64,000 nt of DNA from positions 1 to 64,000 of the forward strand of contig JAODUO010001610.1 in assembly GCA_025642075.2 (NCBI GenBank). The letters are read 5' to 3'. This DNA comes from Ridgeia piscesae. Taxonomy: Eukaryota > Annelida > Polychaeta > Sabellida > Siboglinidae. The first letter of the stretch is position 1, and the number at the start of each line of letters is the position of its first letter. The notes below the pieces were generated by a model. The model worked only from the letters and a program-made list of their open reading frames with translations. It was not told where the DNA came from and did not search any database. The translations under genes were made by a program, and so were the position numbers. Shown one piece after another: positions 1 through 64,000 of the stretch.

Positions 1-745
1 GGTTTTTCACTGTGTGACACTAGCTGTGGATGTTGAGGGTTTACTGTGTGACACTGGACTGTGGATGTTGATGGACACTGTGTGACACTAGACTGTGGAT
101 GTTGATTGACGCTGTGTGACACTAGACTGTGGATGTTGATGGACACTGTGTGACACTAGACTGTGGATGTTGATGGTCACTGTGTGACACTAGACTGTGG
201 ATGTTGATGGTCACTGTGTGACACTAGACTGTGGATGTTGATGGACGCTGTGTGACACTAGACTGTGGATGTTGATGGACACTGTGTGACACTAGACTGT
301 GGATGTTGATGGACACTGTGTGACACTAGACTGTGGATGTTGATGGACACTGTGTGACACTAGACTGTGGATGTTGATGGACACTGTGTGACACTAGACT
401 GTGGATGTTGATGGTCACTGTGTGACACTAGACTGTGGATGTTGATGGTCACTGTGTGACACTAGACTGTGGATGTTGATGGACACTGTGTGACACTAGA
501 CTGTGGATGTTGATGGACGCTGTGTGACACTAGACTGTGGATGTTGATGGATGCTGTGTGACACTAGACTGTGGATGTTGATGGACTGTGTGACACTAGA
601 CTGTGGATGTTGATGGACACTGTGTGACACTAGACTGTGGATGTTGATGGTCACTGTGTGACACTAGACTGTGGATGTTGATGGATGCTGTGTGACACTA
701 GACTGTGGATGTTGATGGACACTGTGTGACACTGGACTGAGGTCA
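1..745. repeat. 34-bp minisatellite, about 21 copies
   Basis: Unit near ACTGTGTGACACTAGACTG plus TGGATGTTGATGGAC, running in from outside the window. Units differ mainly at GGACAC, GGTCAC or GGACGC. It lies upstream of FBXO22-like exon A, presumably in an intron. Confidence 0.95.
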
Positions 746-1057
746 TTTTCTGCAGGTTTCTGTTTATTTGGCTGATTGATCTGTCAATGCCAGAACAAAA
801 TGAAATATGAATAATAAATAAAAATGTGACGACATCCAAAATGTTCGTATAATGTTGAACAAATTGTAAATTTTAAGATAGCAAACAATTACAAAGTTAG
901 TAAACAAGCAAACAGAAACTGCCATGGGATCCATGCTGCTCTCTCGGAGATGTTTAAGTCTTATCTTGTTTAACATTTCCTCCAAGACAACATCTTGTCT
1001 CATCTCCTCCGGAAGTTGTTTTTAAGTCCTATCTGTCTTCTCGGGGAGATATTTAAC

Positions 1058-1437
1058 TCATGTCTGTCTGTTCCATATGTTTATAAGTCATGTCTCTCTG
1101 TTCCATATGTTTATAAGTCATGTCTCTCTGCTCCATATGTTTATAAGTCATGTCTCTCTGTTCCATATGTTTATAAGTCATGTCTGTCTGTTCCATATGT
1201 TTATAAGTCATGTCTCTCTGTTCCGTATGTTTATAAGTCATGTCTGTCTGTTCCATATGTTTATAAGTCATGTCTGTCTGTTCCATATGTTTATAAGTCA
1301 TGTCTCTCTGTTCCGTATGTTTATAAGTCATGTCTGTCTGTTCCATATGTTTTTTTTAAGTCATGTCTGTCTGTTCCATATGTTTATAAGTCATGTCTCT
1401 CTGTTCCATATGTTTATAAGTCATGTCTCTCTGCTCT
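1058..1437. repeat. 30-bp minisatellite ending in the exon A acceptor
   Basis: Unit contains TCTGTTCCATATGTTTATAA and GTCATGTCTC; about 12-13 copies. The last copy changes into CTCTCTGCTCTAG, the 3' splice site of the exon at 1440. Confidence 0.93.
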
Positions 1438-1439
1438 AG

Positions 1440-1647
1440 GAGATGTCATCGGAGCCGAGACATGCCATCGTGTTCTGCTCCACCCTACTGTCAGAGAAAG
1501 GGGTAGCAATTCCTTCCCAGTCCACCCATGGGTCAGGAAGACACCCTCGTGCAGCAAAGATGAACAAAATAGACATTGTTGACTATTTACATTCTGTACT
1601 CCCATCGCAGTGCCACCTGGTGAGCATAGCAGCAGATGGAATTGTGG
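1440..1647 (+). CDS. FBXO22: FBXO22-like exon A (middle of protein)
   Basis: An acceptor reading ctgctctag precedes GAG at 1440, and the exon ends with a phase-1 donor (GTG G, then gtaagt at 1648). The 69 codons include RHAIVFCSTL, an IDIVDYLHSVLP stretch and HLVSIAADGIVG, matching the order of the region before the FIST_C part of FBXO22. The exon begins directly at the end of the 30-bp array, so the array supplies part of its polypyrimidine tract. Internal ATG 1443 is not taken as a start because the frame is open upstream through the acceptor and the family has more N-terminal sequence. Confidence 0.8.
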
Positions 1648-4600
1648 GTAAGTGTCACAGTGTCAGTAACGTCAATCGGTGACTGCTACATGTCTTTGTT
1701 AGAAACAGCGCCAAATGACATTATAATTTACTGCTTAATTAAGGAGCTTCAAAATGTCATAGATTGACGTCCTCATTCTCAAACAACAAATTCTCTTAGA
1801 TAAGGGAACACTGCGTAGTTGTGCAAACAATTATAACAGTTTTGATTGTACATGGTTCATATTGTGACACACTTTATTTGACTTTGCTAACTTATAGATG
1901 TGACTCTACATCAATATGCTGACTTTGGCGTATTGTAAGTGAATCGTCTCCCAGGCCTCTCGTGCTGTTTGTGCATTTCTTTGGATCGCAGTCTCTAATC
2001 TACTGAGTGGCAGTGAATTTCGGAAGACACAATCATAGTTGCAGTTATCATATACAGGGTGTGTGTTCTATTAAGTGTATGGTACACTTATGAAAATTCT
2101 GAATTAAACATGCTTCTTTGACAAAAAAAACCAACAGTAACACAGCTATCATAACAGTAATATAGCTATCACAACAGTAATATAGCTATCACAACAGTGA
2201 TATAGCTATCAAAACAGTGATACAGATATCACAACAGCATTATAACTATCACAACAGTAATATAGCTATCACAACAGTAATGTAGCTAGCACAATAGTAA
2301 TATAGCTATCACAACAGTGATATAGCTATCAAAACAGTGATACAGATATCACAACAGCATTATAACTATCACAACAGTAATATAGCTATCACAACAGTAA
2401 TATAGCTATCACAACAGTGATATAGCTATCACAACAGTGATACAGATATCACAACAGCATTATAACTATCACAACAGTAATATAGCTATCACAACAGTAA
2501 TGTAGCTATCACAACAGTAATATAGCTATCACAATAGTAATATAGCTATCACAACAGTGATATAGCTATCGCAACAGTGATGTAGCTATCACAACAGTGA
2601 TATAACTATCACAACAGTAATAGTAGCTATCGCAACAGTAACACAGCTATCACAACAGTAACACAGCTATCACAACAGCAACACAGCTATCACAACAGTA
2701 ACACAGCTATCACAACGGTAACACAGCTATCACAACGGTAACACAGCTATCACAACAGGTAACACAGCTATCACAACAGTAACACAGCTATCACAACAGT
2801 AACACAGCTATCACAACAGTAACACAGCTATCACAACAGTAACACAGCTATCACAACAGTAACACAGCTATCACAACGGCAACACAGCTATCACAACTGC
2901 AACACAGCTATCACAACAGCAACACAGCTATCACAACGGCAACACAGCTATCACAACGGTAACACAGCTATCACAACTGCAACACAGCTATCACAACGGC
3001 AACACAGCTATCACAACGGCAACACAGCTATCACAACTGCAACACAGCTATCACAACAGCAACACAGCTATCACAACGGCAACACAGCTATCACAACGGT
3101 AACACAGCTATCACAACGGTAACACAGCTATCACAACGGTAACACAGCTATCACAACGGTAACACAGCTATCACAACGGTAACACAGCTATCACAACAGT
3201 AACACAGCTATCACAACAGTAACACAGCTATCACAACGGCAACACAGCTATCACAACGGTAACACAGCTATCACAACAGTAACACAGCTATCACAACAGT
3301 AACACAGCTATCACAACGGTAACACAGCTATCACAACAGTAACACAGCTATCACAACAGTAACACAGCTATCACAACGGTAACACAGCTATCACAACGGT
3401 AACACAGCTATCACAACAGTAACACAGCTATCACAACAGTAACAGCTATCACAACGGCAACACAGCTATCACAACGGTAACACAGCTATCACAACGGTAA
3501 CACAGCTATCACAACGGTAACACAGCTATCACAACAGCAACACAGCTATCACAACAGTAACACAGCTATCACAACGGTAACACAGCTATCACAACGGTAA
3601 CACAGCTATCACAACAGTAACACAGCTATCACAACGGTAACACAGCTATCACAACGGTAACACAGCTATCACAACAGCAACACAGCTATCACAACAGTAA
3701 CACAGCTATCACAACAGTAACACAGCTATCACAACAGTGAGTCGTACAACAGAGTTTTGTTTCTGTTCCAGTGTACTGTGGTTTAAAATGGCGTCTAACG
3801 TTTCATATCTTCAGTAGTCCTTTTATATTTCAGGAAGTGAATAACATTTTGACTCATACCATCTTAATACGGGTAAATCTTCACAAATGAATGCATTTAC
3901 TCTGGGTCTGTTTATTAACTAAGCATTCAAATATGACATTATTCAATCCACACATCTGGCAGAGTCACAAAAATGATGGTGTGTCTATGTTTAGCTCACA
4001 TGCAGTCCACCTGTGTAACTAGTGTTGATCTAGTGTTGATGTCTGTAGCCACCAGCACAGACACGGGCGCGGTGGCGGAGCTGGAGTCGAGTGACGCTGT
4101 GTCATGTCTCCTCCTGCCACACATGAGCTCTGTCGACGTTGTCACGTTCTCCCTCGACACACAGGACTTGTGTCAAACTGGTGACGCGTCGCCCGACTCA
4201 ACGACACTGCTAAGGACGCTAGGGATCCCCGACAATCTCACGCCCCGCATGATCCTCCTCTTCGGCACGGAGCAGCTGGTCTACGAGGACGAGAACCACC
4301 CAGTAGCACTGCTCCTGAAGCATTATGGGAATGTGGTATTGGCCGGCGGACTGGTTGATGACCTCATGCCGCAGCCTGACGACATAGCGGGGTGAGTTTT
4401 GTCATGACTGTCGGTGTCGGTTGTCATGACTGTAATGACAGTAGTGACTGTCAGTTGACATTGTAATTACAGTTAGAATCAGTCATTACAATGACAACTG
4501 ACCGTTACCGTCATCGCAATGACAACTGGCTGTTGCCGTCATCGCAATGACAACTGACCGTTGCCGTCATCGCAATGACAACTGACCGCTGCCATCATCG

Positions 4601-6647
4601 CAATGACAACTGACAGTTCCCCTCATCGCAATGACAACGGACAGTTCCCGCCATCGCAATGACAACTGACTGTTGCCGTCATTGCAATGACAACCGACTG
4701 TTGCCGTCATCGCAATGACAACTGACTGTTGCCGTCATCGCAATGACAACTGACTGTTGCCGTCATTACTATGACAACTGACTGTTGCCGTCATTACAAT
4801 TACAACTGCCTGTTGCTGTAATTACAATGACAACTGACTGTTGCTGTCATTACAATGACAACTGACCGTTGCTGTAATTACAATGACAACTGACAATTAC
4901 AATGACAACTGACTGTTGCTGTCATTACAATGACAACTGCCTGTTGCTGTCAATACAATGACAACCGACAGTTAGAGTTGGTTCTTGTCCATTTAATGAA
5001 TGTGTTGTTTTCATTGTATTTGTATGTGTCATGTGACGAGTCAGTTATTGTCATTGCAATGTGTCGGAGGGAGTTAACACAGCAGTGATTGTTGAATGAG
5101 TGCAAGCGTAAGTTGTACTTACAGCAGTAAAAGTGAAAATGTATCAGACTTATAAGCAAATTCAGCAGTTTGATAATTTAATGACTACGACATATTCTGA
5201 AGAAACTCTTCCACAATGATGTAGTTCCATTGAGAATGCTGCTCCAGAGAGATACATGGCTGAACTTGTACCAAACAAGTTATGTTCCGAATGTTTTTGT
5301 TTTACTTTGAGTTTTTACTCACACATGTATTTAACATTTCAAATTACGTTGTAAATACAAAATTCGTTGATATTTAGTTTATTACATTTGTCTTAATCAA
5401 AACTTTAGTTTTTCTTCTGCCTCCTCCATCCGTGTCACTTTCTTCTGCCTCCTCCATCCGTGTTACTTTCTTCTGCCTCCTCCTCCATCCATGTCACTTT
5501 CTTCTGCCCCCTCCATCCGTGTCACTTTCTTCTGCCTACTCCAGTTATGTCACTTTCTTCTGCCTCCCCATCCGTGTCAGTTTATTCTGCCTCCCCCATC
5601 CGCGTCACTTTCTTCTGCCTCTTCTATCGGTGTCACTTTCTTCTGCCTCCATCCGTGTCACTTTCATCTGGATCCTCCATCTGTGTCACTTTCTTCTGCC
5701 TCCTCCATCCGTATCATTTTTTCTGCCTCCTCCGTGTCACTTTCTTCTGCCTCCTCTATCCATGTCACTTTCTTCAGCCTCCTCCATCCATGTCACTTTC
5801 TTCTGCCTCCTCTATCCGTGTCACTTTCTTCTGCCTCTTCCACCCGTGTCACTTTCTTCTGCCTCCTCTATCCATGTCACTTTCTTCAGCCTCCTCCATC
5901 CATGTCACTTTCTTCTGCCTCCTCCATCTGTCATTTTCTTCTGCCTCTTCCATCCGTATCACTTTCTTCTGCCTCCTCCATCCGTGTCACTTTCTTCTGC
6001 CTCCCCATCCATGTCACTTTCTTCTGCCTCCTCTATCCGTGTCACTTTCTTCTGCTTCCTCCAGCTGTGTCACTTTCTTCTGCCTCCTCCATCCGTGTCA
6101 CTTTCTTCTGCCTCCTCCAGCTGTGTCACTTTCTTCTGCCTCATTCAGCTGTGTCACTTTCTTCTGCCTCCTCCATCCATGTCACTTTCCTGGCTGCGTT
6201 TGTCACAGGTCGGAGCCGGGGCTGTACGGAGTCGCCTTCTGTGGCGGCGATGACCTCCAGGTGGCGTCAGTGGTGCTTGACGCCAATGTGCGCTCGCAAG
6301 CCGATGCGGAGGCTGCGGTCCGGAGGCTGGAGCGGTCTCACATCCGTCAGGAAAACAGCATCGCCTTCATGTTCTCATGCATAGGGCGGGGTGAGAGCTA
6401 CTACCGCGCCCCCGCGGTTGACTCCAGAGCCTTCCGCAAGGTGTTCAGGACAACGCCTCTGCTGGGTTTCTTTGGCAACGGTGAGATCGGCTACGAATAC
6501 CTGCCAGACTACAGCAAGGGGTCAGACCACAAGTACACCGTGGTGACACAGTGTGACATGGAGGAGGGGGGAGTGGACACGGTCCTCCCCGAGATTCACC
6601 ACTCATACTCCACCGTCATAGCCATGTTGTCATGGCAACCAGCATGA
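1440..6647 (+). CDS. FBXO22: FBXO22-like F-box/FIST-domain protein, last three exons (gene level)
   Basis: Spliced gene whose coding segments in this window are 1440-1647, 4049-4391 and 6209-6647. Joined in phase (0/1, 1/2, 2/stop) they give about 328 codons. Similarity is to the FIST part of animal FBXO22, seen in short signatures such as VVLAGGLVDD, FMFSCIGRG, YYRAP, AFRKVF and GFFGNGEIG, and in the C-terminal HHSYSTVIAML. In known family members an N-terminal F-box docks to SKP1 in an SCF ubiquitin ligase and the FIST domain is thought to bind substrate or ligand. The F-box is not here; it must lie upstream of base 1. Each intron carries its own minisatellite. The gene is convergent with the SLC12 cotransporter. 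Family assignment is fairly secure; the function in this organism is inferred. Confidence 0.85.
1690..2120. other. Unique intron sequence, no gene seen
   Basis: Ordinary AT-leaning sequence after the exon A donor, without open frames resembling known proteins. Confidence 0.6.
2124..3738. repeat. 20-bp minisatellite, about 80 copies, with an older higher-order part
   Basis: Unit AACAGTAACACAGCTATCAC. From about 2630 onward copies are nearly uniform, varying mainly at ACAGT, ACGGT, ACGGC and ACTGC. From 2130 to 2630 they are diverged (AATATAGCTATC) and arranged in higher-order blocks with TACAGATATC recurring at 2221, 2341 and 2441. Confidence 0.95.
3740..4048. other. Unique intron sequence before exon B
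   Basis: Non-repetitive, AT-rich, ending in the exon B acceptor. Nothing else recognised. Confidence 0.6.
4049..4391 (+). CDS. FBXO22: FBXO22-like exon B (FIST region)
   Basis: The acceptor gatgtctgtag is followed by CC ACC AGC (phase 1) and the donor is GCG GG, then gtgagt (phase 2). The 113 codons include the hydrophobic AVSCLLLPH, SSVDVVTFSL, GIPDNLTPRMILLFG and HYGNVVLAGGLVDDL. The last corresponds to the conserved NIILAGGQVDNL of vertebrate FBXO22. GC content and codon use are clearly richer than in the flanking repeats. A 28-bp array starts immediately after the donor. Confidence 0.85.
4400..4975. repeat. 28-bp minisatellite after the exon B donor
   Basis: Unit near GCAATGACAACTGACCGTTG plus CCGTCATC, about 20 diverging copies. 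It begins within 10-30 bp of the donor at 4392. Confidence 0.9.
4976..5407. other. Unique intron sequence
   Basis: AT-rich, no gene or repeat recognised. Confidence 0.55.
5408..6190. repeat. 28-bp pyrimidine-rich minisatellite before the last FBXO22-like exon
   Basis: Unit near TTTCTTCTGCCTCCTCCATC plus CGTGTCAC, about 28 copies with indels. The array runs into the acceptor of the exon at 6209, so it forms a very long polypyrimidine tract on the sense strand. The proline/serine-rich open frames across it are by-products. Confidence 0.93.
6209..6647 (+). CDS. FBXO22: FBXO22-like last coding exon (FIST_C), native stop
   Basis: The acceptor is gcgtttgtcacag, phase 2, and the TGA stop is at 6645-6647. 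The exon encodes 145 residues holding LYGVAFCGGDDLQ, ADAEAAVRRLE, SIAFMFSCIGRGESYYR, AFRKVFRTTPLLGFFGNGEIG and the terminal HHSYSTVIAMLSWQPA. These match the FIST_C core and C-terminus of FBXO22 in order. The acceptor tract is preceded directly by a pyrimidine-rich 28-bp array. A 42-bp array begins about 130 bp after the stop, so it is likely to lie in the 3' UTR. Confidence 0.88.
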
Positions 6648-6775
6648 CGGCTGTTGCCATGGCAACTAGTGATGATGCTGAAGTATGTGGTGTAGCCGCT
6701 GTGGCCTAGACTGAACTAGCAGTGGGCGCCACTGAAGTAACTGTCGCTGTGACTGATGGAACTGTGGTCCAGACT

Positions 6776-7880
6776 GAAGTATCTGTGGCTATAACTGAAA
6801 TAGCTATGACCCTGGCTGAAGTATCTGTGGCTATAACTGAAGTAGCTATGACCCTGGCTGAAGTATCTGTGGCTATAACTGAAGTAGCTATGACCCTGGC
6901 TTATGTATCTGTGGCTATAACTGAAGTAACTATGACCCTGGCTGAAGTATCTGTGGCTATAACTGAAATAGCTATGACCCTGGCTGAAGTATCTGTGGCT
7001 ATAACTGAAGTAGCTATGACCCTGGCTGAAGTATCTGTGGCTATAACTGAAGTAGCTATGACCCTGGCTTATGTATCTGTGGCTATAACTGAAGTAGTTT
7101 ACCTGGAGTACGTGGCTATAACTGGTCTATCCCCGAAGTATCTGTGGCTATAACTGAAATAGCTATGACCCTGGCTGAAGTATCTGTGGCTATAACTGAA
7201 GTAGCTATGACCCTGGCTTATGTATCTGTGGCTATAACTGAAGTAGCTATGACCCTGGCTTATGTATCTGTGGCTATAACTGAAGTAACTATGACCCTGG
7301 CTGAAGTATCTGTGGCTATAACTGAAATAGCTATGACCCTGGCTGAAGTATCTGTGGCTATAACTGAAGTAACTATGACCCTGGCTGAAGTATCTGTGGC
7401 TATAACTGAAGTAGCTATGACCCTGGCTGAAGTATCTGTGGCTATAACTGAAGTAGCTATGACCCTGGCTTATGTATCTGTGGCTATAACTGAAGTAGCT
7501 ATGACCCTGGCTTATGTATCTGTGGCTATAACTGAAGTAACTATGACCCTGGCTGAAGTATCTGTGGCTATAACTGAAATAGCTATGACCCTGGCTGAAG
7601 TATCTGTGGCTATAACTGAAGTAACTATGACCCTGGCTGAAGTATCTGTGGCTATAACTGAAGTAACTATGACCCTGGCTGAAGTATCTGTGGCTATAAC
7701 TGAAGTAACTATGACCCTGGCTGAAGTATCTGTGGCTATAACTGAAGTAGCTATGACCCTGGCTGAAGTATCTGTGGCTCAAACTGAAGTAGCTATGACC
7801 CTGGCTGAAGTATCTGTGGCTATAACTGAAGTAGCTATCACCCTGGCTGAAGTAGGAGTGGCCCAGACTGAAGTAACTGT
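6776..7880. repeat. 42-bp minisatellite in the FBXO22-like 3' region, about 26 copies
   Basis: Unit contains GAAGTATCTGTGGCTATAAC and TGAAGTAGCTATGACCCTGG. Divergent half-units start soon after the stop codon at 6647. The unit length is a multiple of three, so both strands stay open. Confidence 0.94.
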
Positions 7881-8013
7881 GGCCATAGTTGATGTAGCTG
7901 TGGCCGTGACTAAATGGACGGAGGTTCTGACTGAATTAGAGATGACCATGGCAGAAGTAGTTTGTCAGTGTCAGAAGGCGTCCACAGCCTCGTCTATGCA
8001 GCTCAGCTTGTAA

Positions 8014-9357
8014 TGCTCAAAACAAGGAACACTTTGTAAAAGTTTTGAATCCATTAGTTACTATGTGTAACTTTCTAGAAGTTGAATATAATGTTAAAAG
8101 GAGATTTTCTGTTGGTTTGCATTGTACAATTATCTTATACAGTTTGAACTACATATAACACTGTGACTGTCCCAAAGAGTTCAACAATTCAGTTTTTTTT
8201 GTACAAATTGCTTAACCCATATCCGTGAATTGCGAGATGTAATAGACATGGATATGTTCAACTGACAAAGTGGAGCTTGTAATGTAGAGTCACGCTGCCA
8301 TGTAAACAAATAGTTTCTCCCAGAACAGTAGCATTTCAGCAACAAATCTTTCACAAAAGCACTTGGGCTTATGTCACAATAGAAGAAATGAACAGAACAG
8401 AACAGAAGAAATGAACAGAAAAACTTCCTTTCATTATCTACCTATGTGTCAATATTAATGGTTGTGATTATATAAACAAGCACAATCAATGCAGTGAAGA
8501 GACATGACAAAGTTTACATCTATACATTTTATTCATATTTTGTACATTTGACCATTTTTAATTGGAACGATAAATTACAAAGCTTCTCAAGTGCTTCAAT
8601 ATTGCCAGCAGTGTTTGTGTGGAGCATCAGCTCCATATGGCTGCTCTATATGGCTACTCTTGGCTCCATAACATGATACGAGGTGAAACAAGGACCACAT
8701 GGATGTGTTAGCATGTACTACGTGTTACTTTGAGCCCGGTGGCCACACTCAAAGCCCCTACAGAACAGACAATGTCATCTCTACGTGACCAAGCGATATG
8801 TGTTGTTATACAGAGTTTGTGTAACTTCATGCTCGATGGGTCTATTATTATCTGTAAATCTTTTATCTCGTTTATACCTGCCCCCTCCCTCCACCCCCAA
8901 CCCCTCCCCCCACCCCGGTTGCTTATTTTCATTATACTATTACGTCATTTGAGGTACAAAACAGTGGTAAATTTCTGTGATCTAACTAACATTTCAAACT
9001 GCTACAATTCACAGCAATATACACATGGACAATAAGTGTGCCCTGAAAGATGCGAACTGACAGTCATGTGATTTCAACAGGTGTGCTTCTGACAACTTCT
9101 AACAAGATCGAACTTCAGGAAATATGTTTACACTTATTGTAGTACACCTCCATTTGTATGACAAATCTTGTATATGCAACATTAGAAAGTCTGGTACAAT
9201 TGTTACACTTGGATTGTCCTGTACCACGGAGATGTCACATGACAAGAATCCTGCCGGCATGGACATCATCGTATGGGTTGAGTAGCCGAGGGTGACGTCA
9301 CTTTAAGTGAAGGAGGGGGCCAGGACTACTCATGCCAGATGCAGATTAGCATATGTT
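8014..9357. other. Convergent intergenic / 3' UTR region
   Basis: Unique sequence between two facing 3' ends. A short C-rich stretch at 8881-8918 and the candidate poly(A) signal at 8528 are the only landmarks seen. Confidence 0.6.
8528..8533 (-). promoter_or_regulatory. Candidate polyadenylation signal AATAAA for the SLC12 gene
   Basis: On the - strand this hexamer reads AATAAA about 1.0 kb beyond the SLC12 stop. It is the only clear copy I noticed between the stop and the facing FBXO22-like gene. Usage is inference. Confidence 0.35.
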
Positions 9358-9532
9358 GGGGGGCTGTGGTATGTGTCAGGGGGCAGTGGTATGTGTCAGG
9401 GGGCTGTAGTATGTATCAAGGGGTAGTGAGCAGTACATGTCAGGGGGCTGTGAGTAATGTGTGTCGGGAGGCTGTGTGTAGGGGTATCGGTGAGTAGCAT
9501 GTTTCAGTAGGGGGCTAGTACACACGAGGGGG

Positions 9533-9545
<13 letters not shown>
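9358..9545. repeat. Degenerate about 20-bp repeat overlapping the SLC12 stop codon
   Basis: GGGGGCTGTGGTATGTGTCA-like units recur at 9358, 9380 and 9400 and decay up to GGGGCTATGAGTAGTATGTG, which is the reverse complement of the last codons (TYYS, stop). The array looks seeded by the coding end. Confidence 0.6.
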
Positions 9546-63105
<53,560 letters not shown>

Positions 63106-63708
63106 CTGGAGCAAAACAACCTCCAGTTACACCTCTATACTTAACCTATCAAGTGTCATGTTCCTCCTGGAGCAAAACAACCTCCAGTTACACCTCTATA
63201 CTTAACCTATCAAGTGTCATGTTCCTCCTGGAGCAAAACAACCTCCAGTTACACTTCTATACTTAACCTATCAAGTGTCATGTTCCTCCAGGAGCAAAAC
63301 AACCTCCAGTTACACTTCTATACTTAACCTATCAAGTGTCCTGTTCCTCCTGGAGCAAACAACCTCCAGTTACACTTCTATACTTAACCTATCAAGGTTT
63401 TTTCCAATGTTTTTTTTTTCCTTTTCCCCCAGGAGCAAAACAACCTCCAGTTACACCTCTATACTTAACCTATCAAGTGTCATGTTCCTCCTGGAGCAAA
63501 ACAACCTCCAGTTACACTTCTATACTTAACCTATCAAGTGTCATGTTCCTCCAGGAGCAAACAACCTCCAGTTACACTTCTATACTTAACCTATCAAGTG
63601 TCATGTTCCTCCAGGAGCAAAACAACCTCCAGTTACACCTCTATACTTAACCTATCAAGTGTCATGTTCCTCCTGGAGCAAAACAACCTCCAGTTACACT
63701 TCTATCAT
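63106..63708. repeat. 61-bp minisatellite carrying the exon 1 3' splice site, about 10 copies
   Basis: On the - strand the unit contains GGAGGTTGTTTTGCTCCAG followed by GAGGAACA, which is the acceptor of the exon at 63105 and its first eight bases. One copy near 63395-63430 is broken by a T/C-rich stretch. Confidence 0.95.
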
Positions 63709-63718
63709 ACATGTTAAG

Positions 63719-63834
63719 TCTCCCGCATTCAGCGGGAGACTCCCGCAATTACAGGAATTCTCCCGATCTCCAGCGCGGTAGAAACAATCTCCCGCAATTT
63801 CATCGAAACATAAGTGAAAAAAATTGCGGGAGGA
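63719..63834. repeat. Cluster of CTCCCGC / GCGGGAG inverted motifs
   Basis: CTCCCGCAATT occurs at 63740 and 63789, and its inverse AATTGCGGGAG at 63822-63832; CTCCCGCATTCAGCGGGAG at the left is itself a hairpin. This may be the end of an unidentified transposon. Confidence 0.55.
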
Positions 63835-64000
63835 TCCGGCTCTTTCCGTTTTCAGTCCACCCAAAACAAACAAATTGTATGTAATTTACCTTACTGGGTG
63901 CGGATAATTGGTTTATTTCTGGCTGGGCATTGTCTCAAGTGTTTTTCAGAGTCGCCTCACAATGAATAGCAATGCCAGTTAACTAATTGCAATCGAGTCT

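Noticed and set aside
5432..6384. Serine/proline-rich open frames running into the FBXO22-like last exon
   Set aside because: They cross the canonical acceptor at 6208 and consist of the pyrimidine-rich intronic array; exon phase from exon B fits only the splice at 6209.
7099..8013. Long open frames on both strands over the 42-bp array, including a 14-residue SVAITEVAMTLAE-type repeat protein
   Set aside because: The unit is 42 bp, a multiple of three, so every frame without a stop in one unit stays open on both strands. No start context, splice sites or known repeat family supports a protein.
8494..8676. Short open frame in the intergenic region
   Set aside because: Sixty codons of AT-rich sequence with no recognisable motif; expected by chance.

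Overview
This is a eukaryotic window. Two spliced genes have short, family-conserved exons with canonical GT/AG borders, and they sit among intronic tandem repeats, a tRNA-derived SINE, a LINE and a MITE. An invertebrate is most likely (gene sequences near vertebrate homologues but clearly divergent). A lophotrochozoan such as a mollusc, brachiopod or annelid is my guess from SINE and LINE style; the sequence alone does not prove it.

Layout. The + strand from the left edge to 6647 carries the last three exons of an FBXO22-like F-box/FIST-domain gene whose 5' part lies before base 1. The - strand from 63105 down to 9533 carries a convergent Na-K-Cl cotransporter gene of the SLC12A1/2/3 group. 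I reconstructed 23 exon pieces by joining canonical splice sites in a consistent reading phase. They run from just before TM1 to the native stop codon; the cytosolic N-terminus lies beyond base 64000. The two 3' ends face each other across about 2.9 kb.

Most of the rest is minisatellite. By my boundaries about 35 kb of 64 kb is tandem repeat with unit lengths from 2 to 65 bp, and most large introns have their own private unit. The most interesting observation is that many arrays are built from the splice site of the neighbouring exon. Units at 51017-55805, 63111-63708, 32871-33405, 26385-29134 and 40900-41305 carry an in-orientation 3' or 5' splice site. Some carry recognisable coding bases too; the 38-bp unit holds the codons for N-D-V-R of the cotransporter TM4 exon. 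The introns therefore contain dozens to more than a hundred copies of near-authentic splice sites.

Mobile elements: a LINE of about 3.3 kb at 13670-16951 with endonuclease and reverse transcriptase and an exact 14-bp target-site duplication; a 775-bp MITE-like element at 36908-37682 with long imperfect terminal inverted repeats; a tRNA-derived SINE near 32.3-32.6 kb; and weaker candidates. Apparent frame breaks in three cotransporter exons and in the LINE, together with tracts of indel-ridden repeat, suggest local base errors of a noisy long-read assembly. A decaying gene copy is the alternative.
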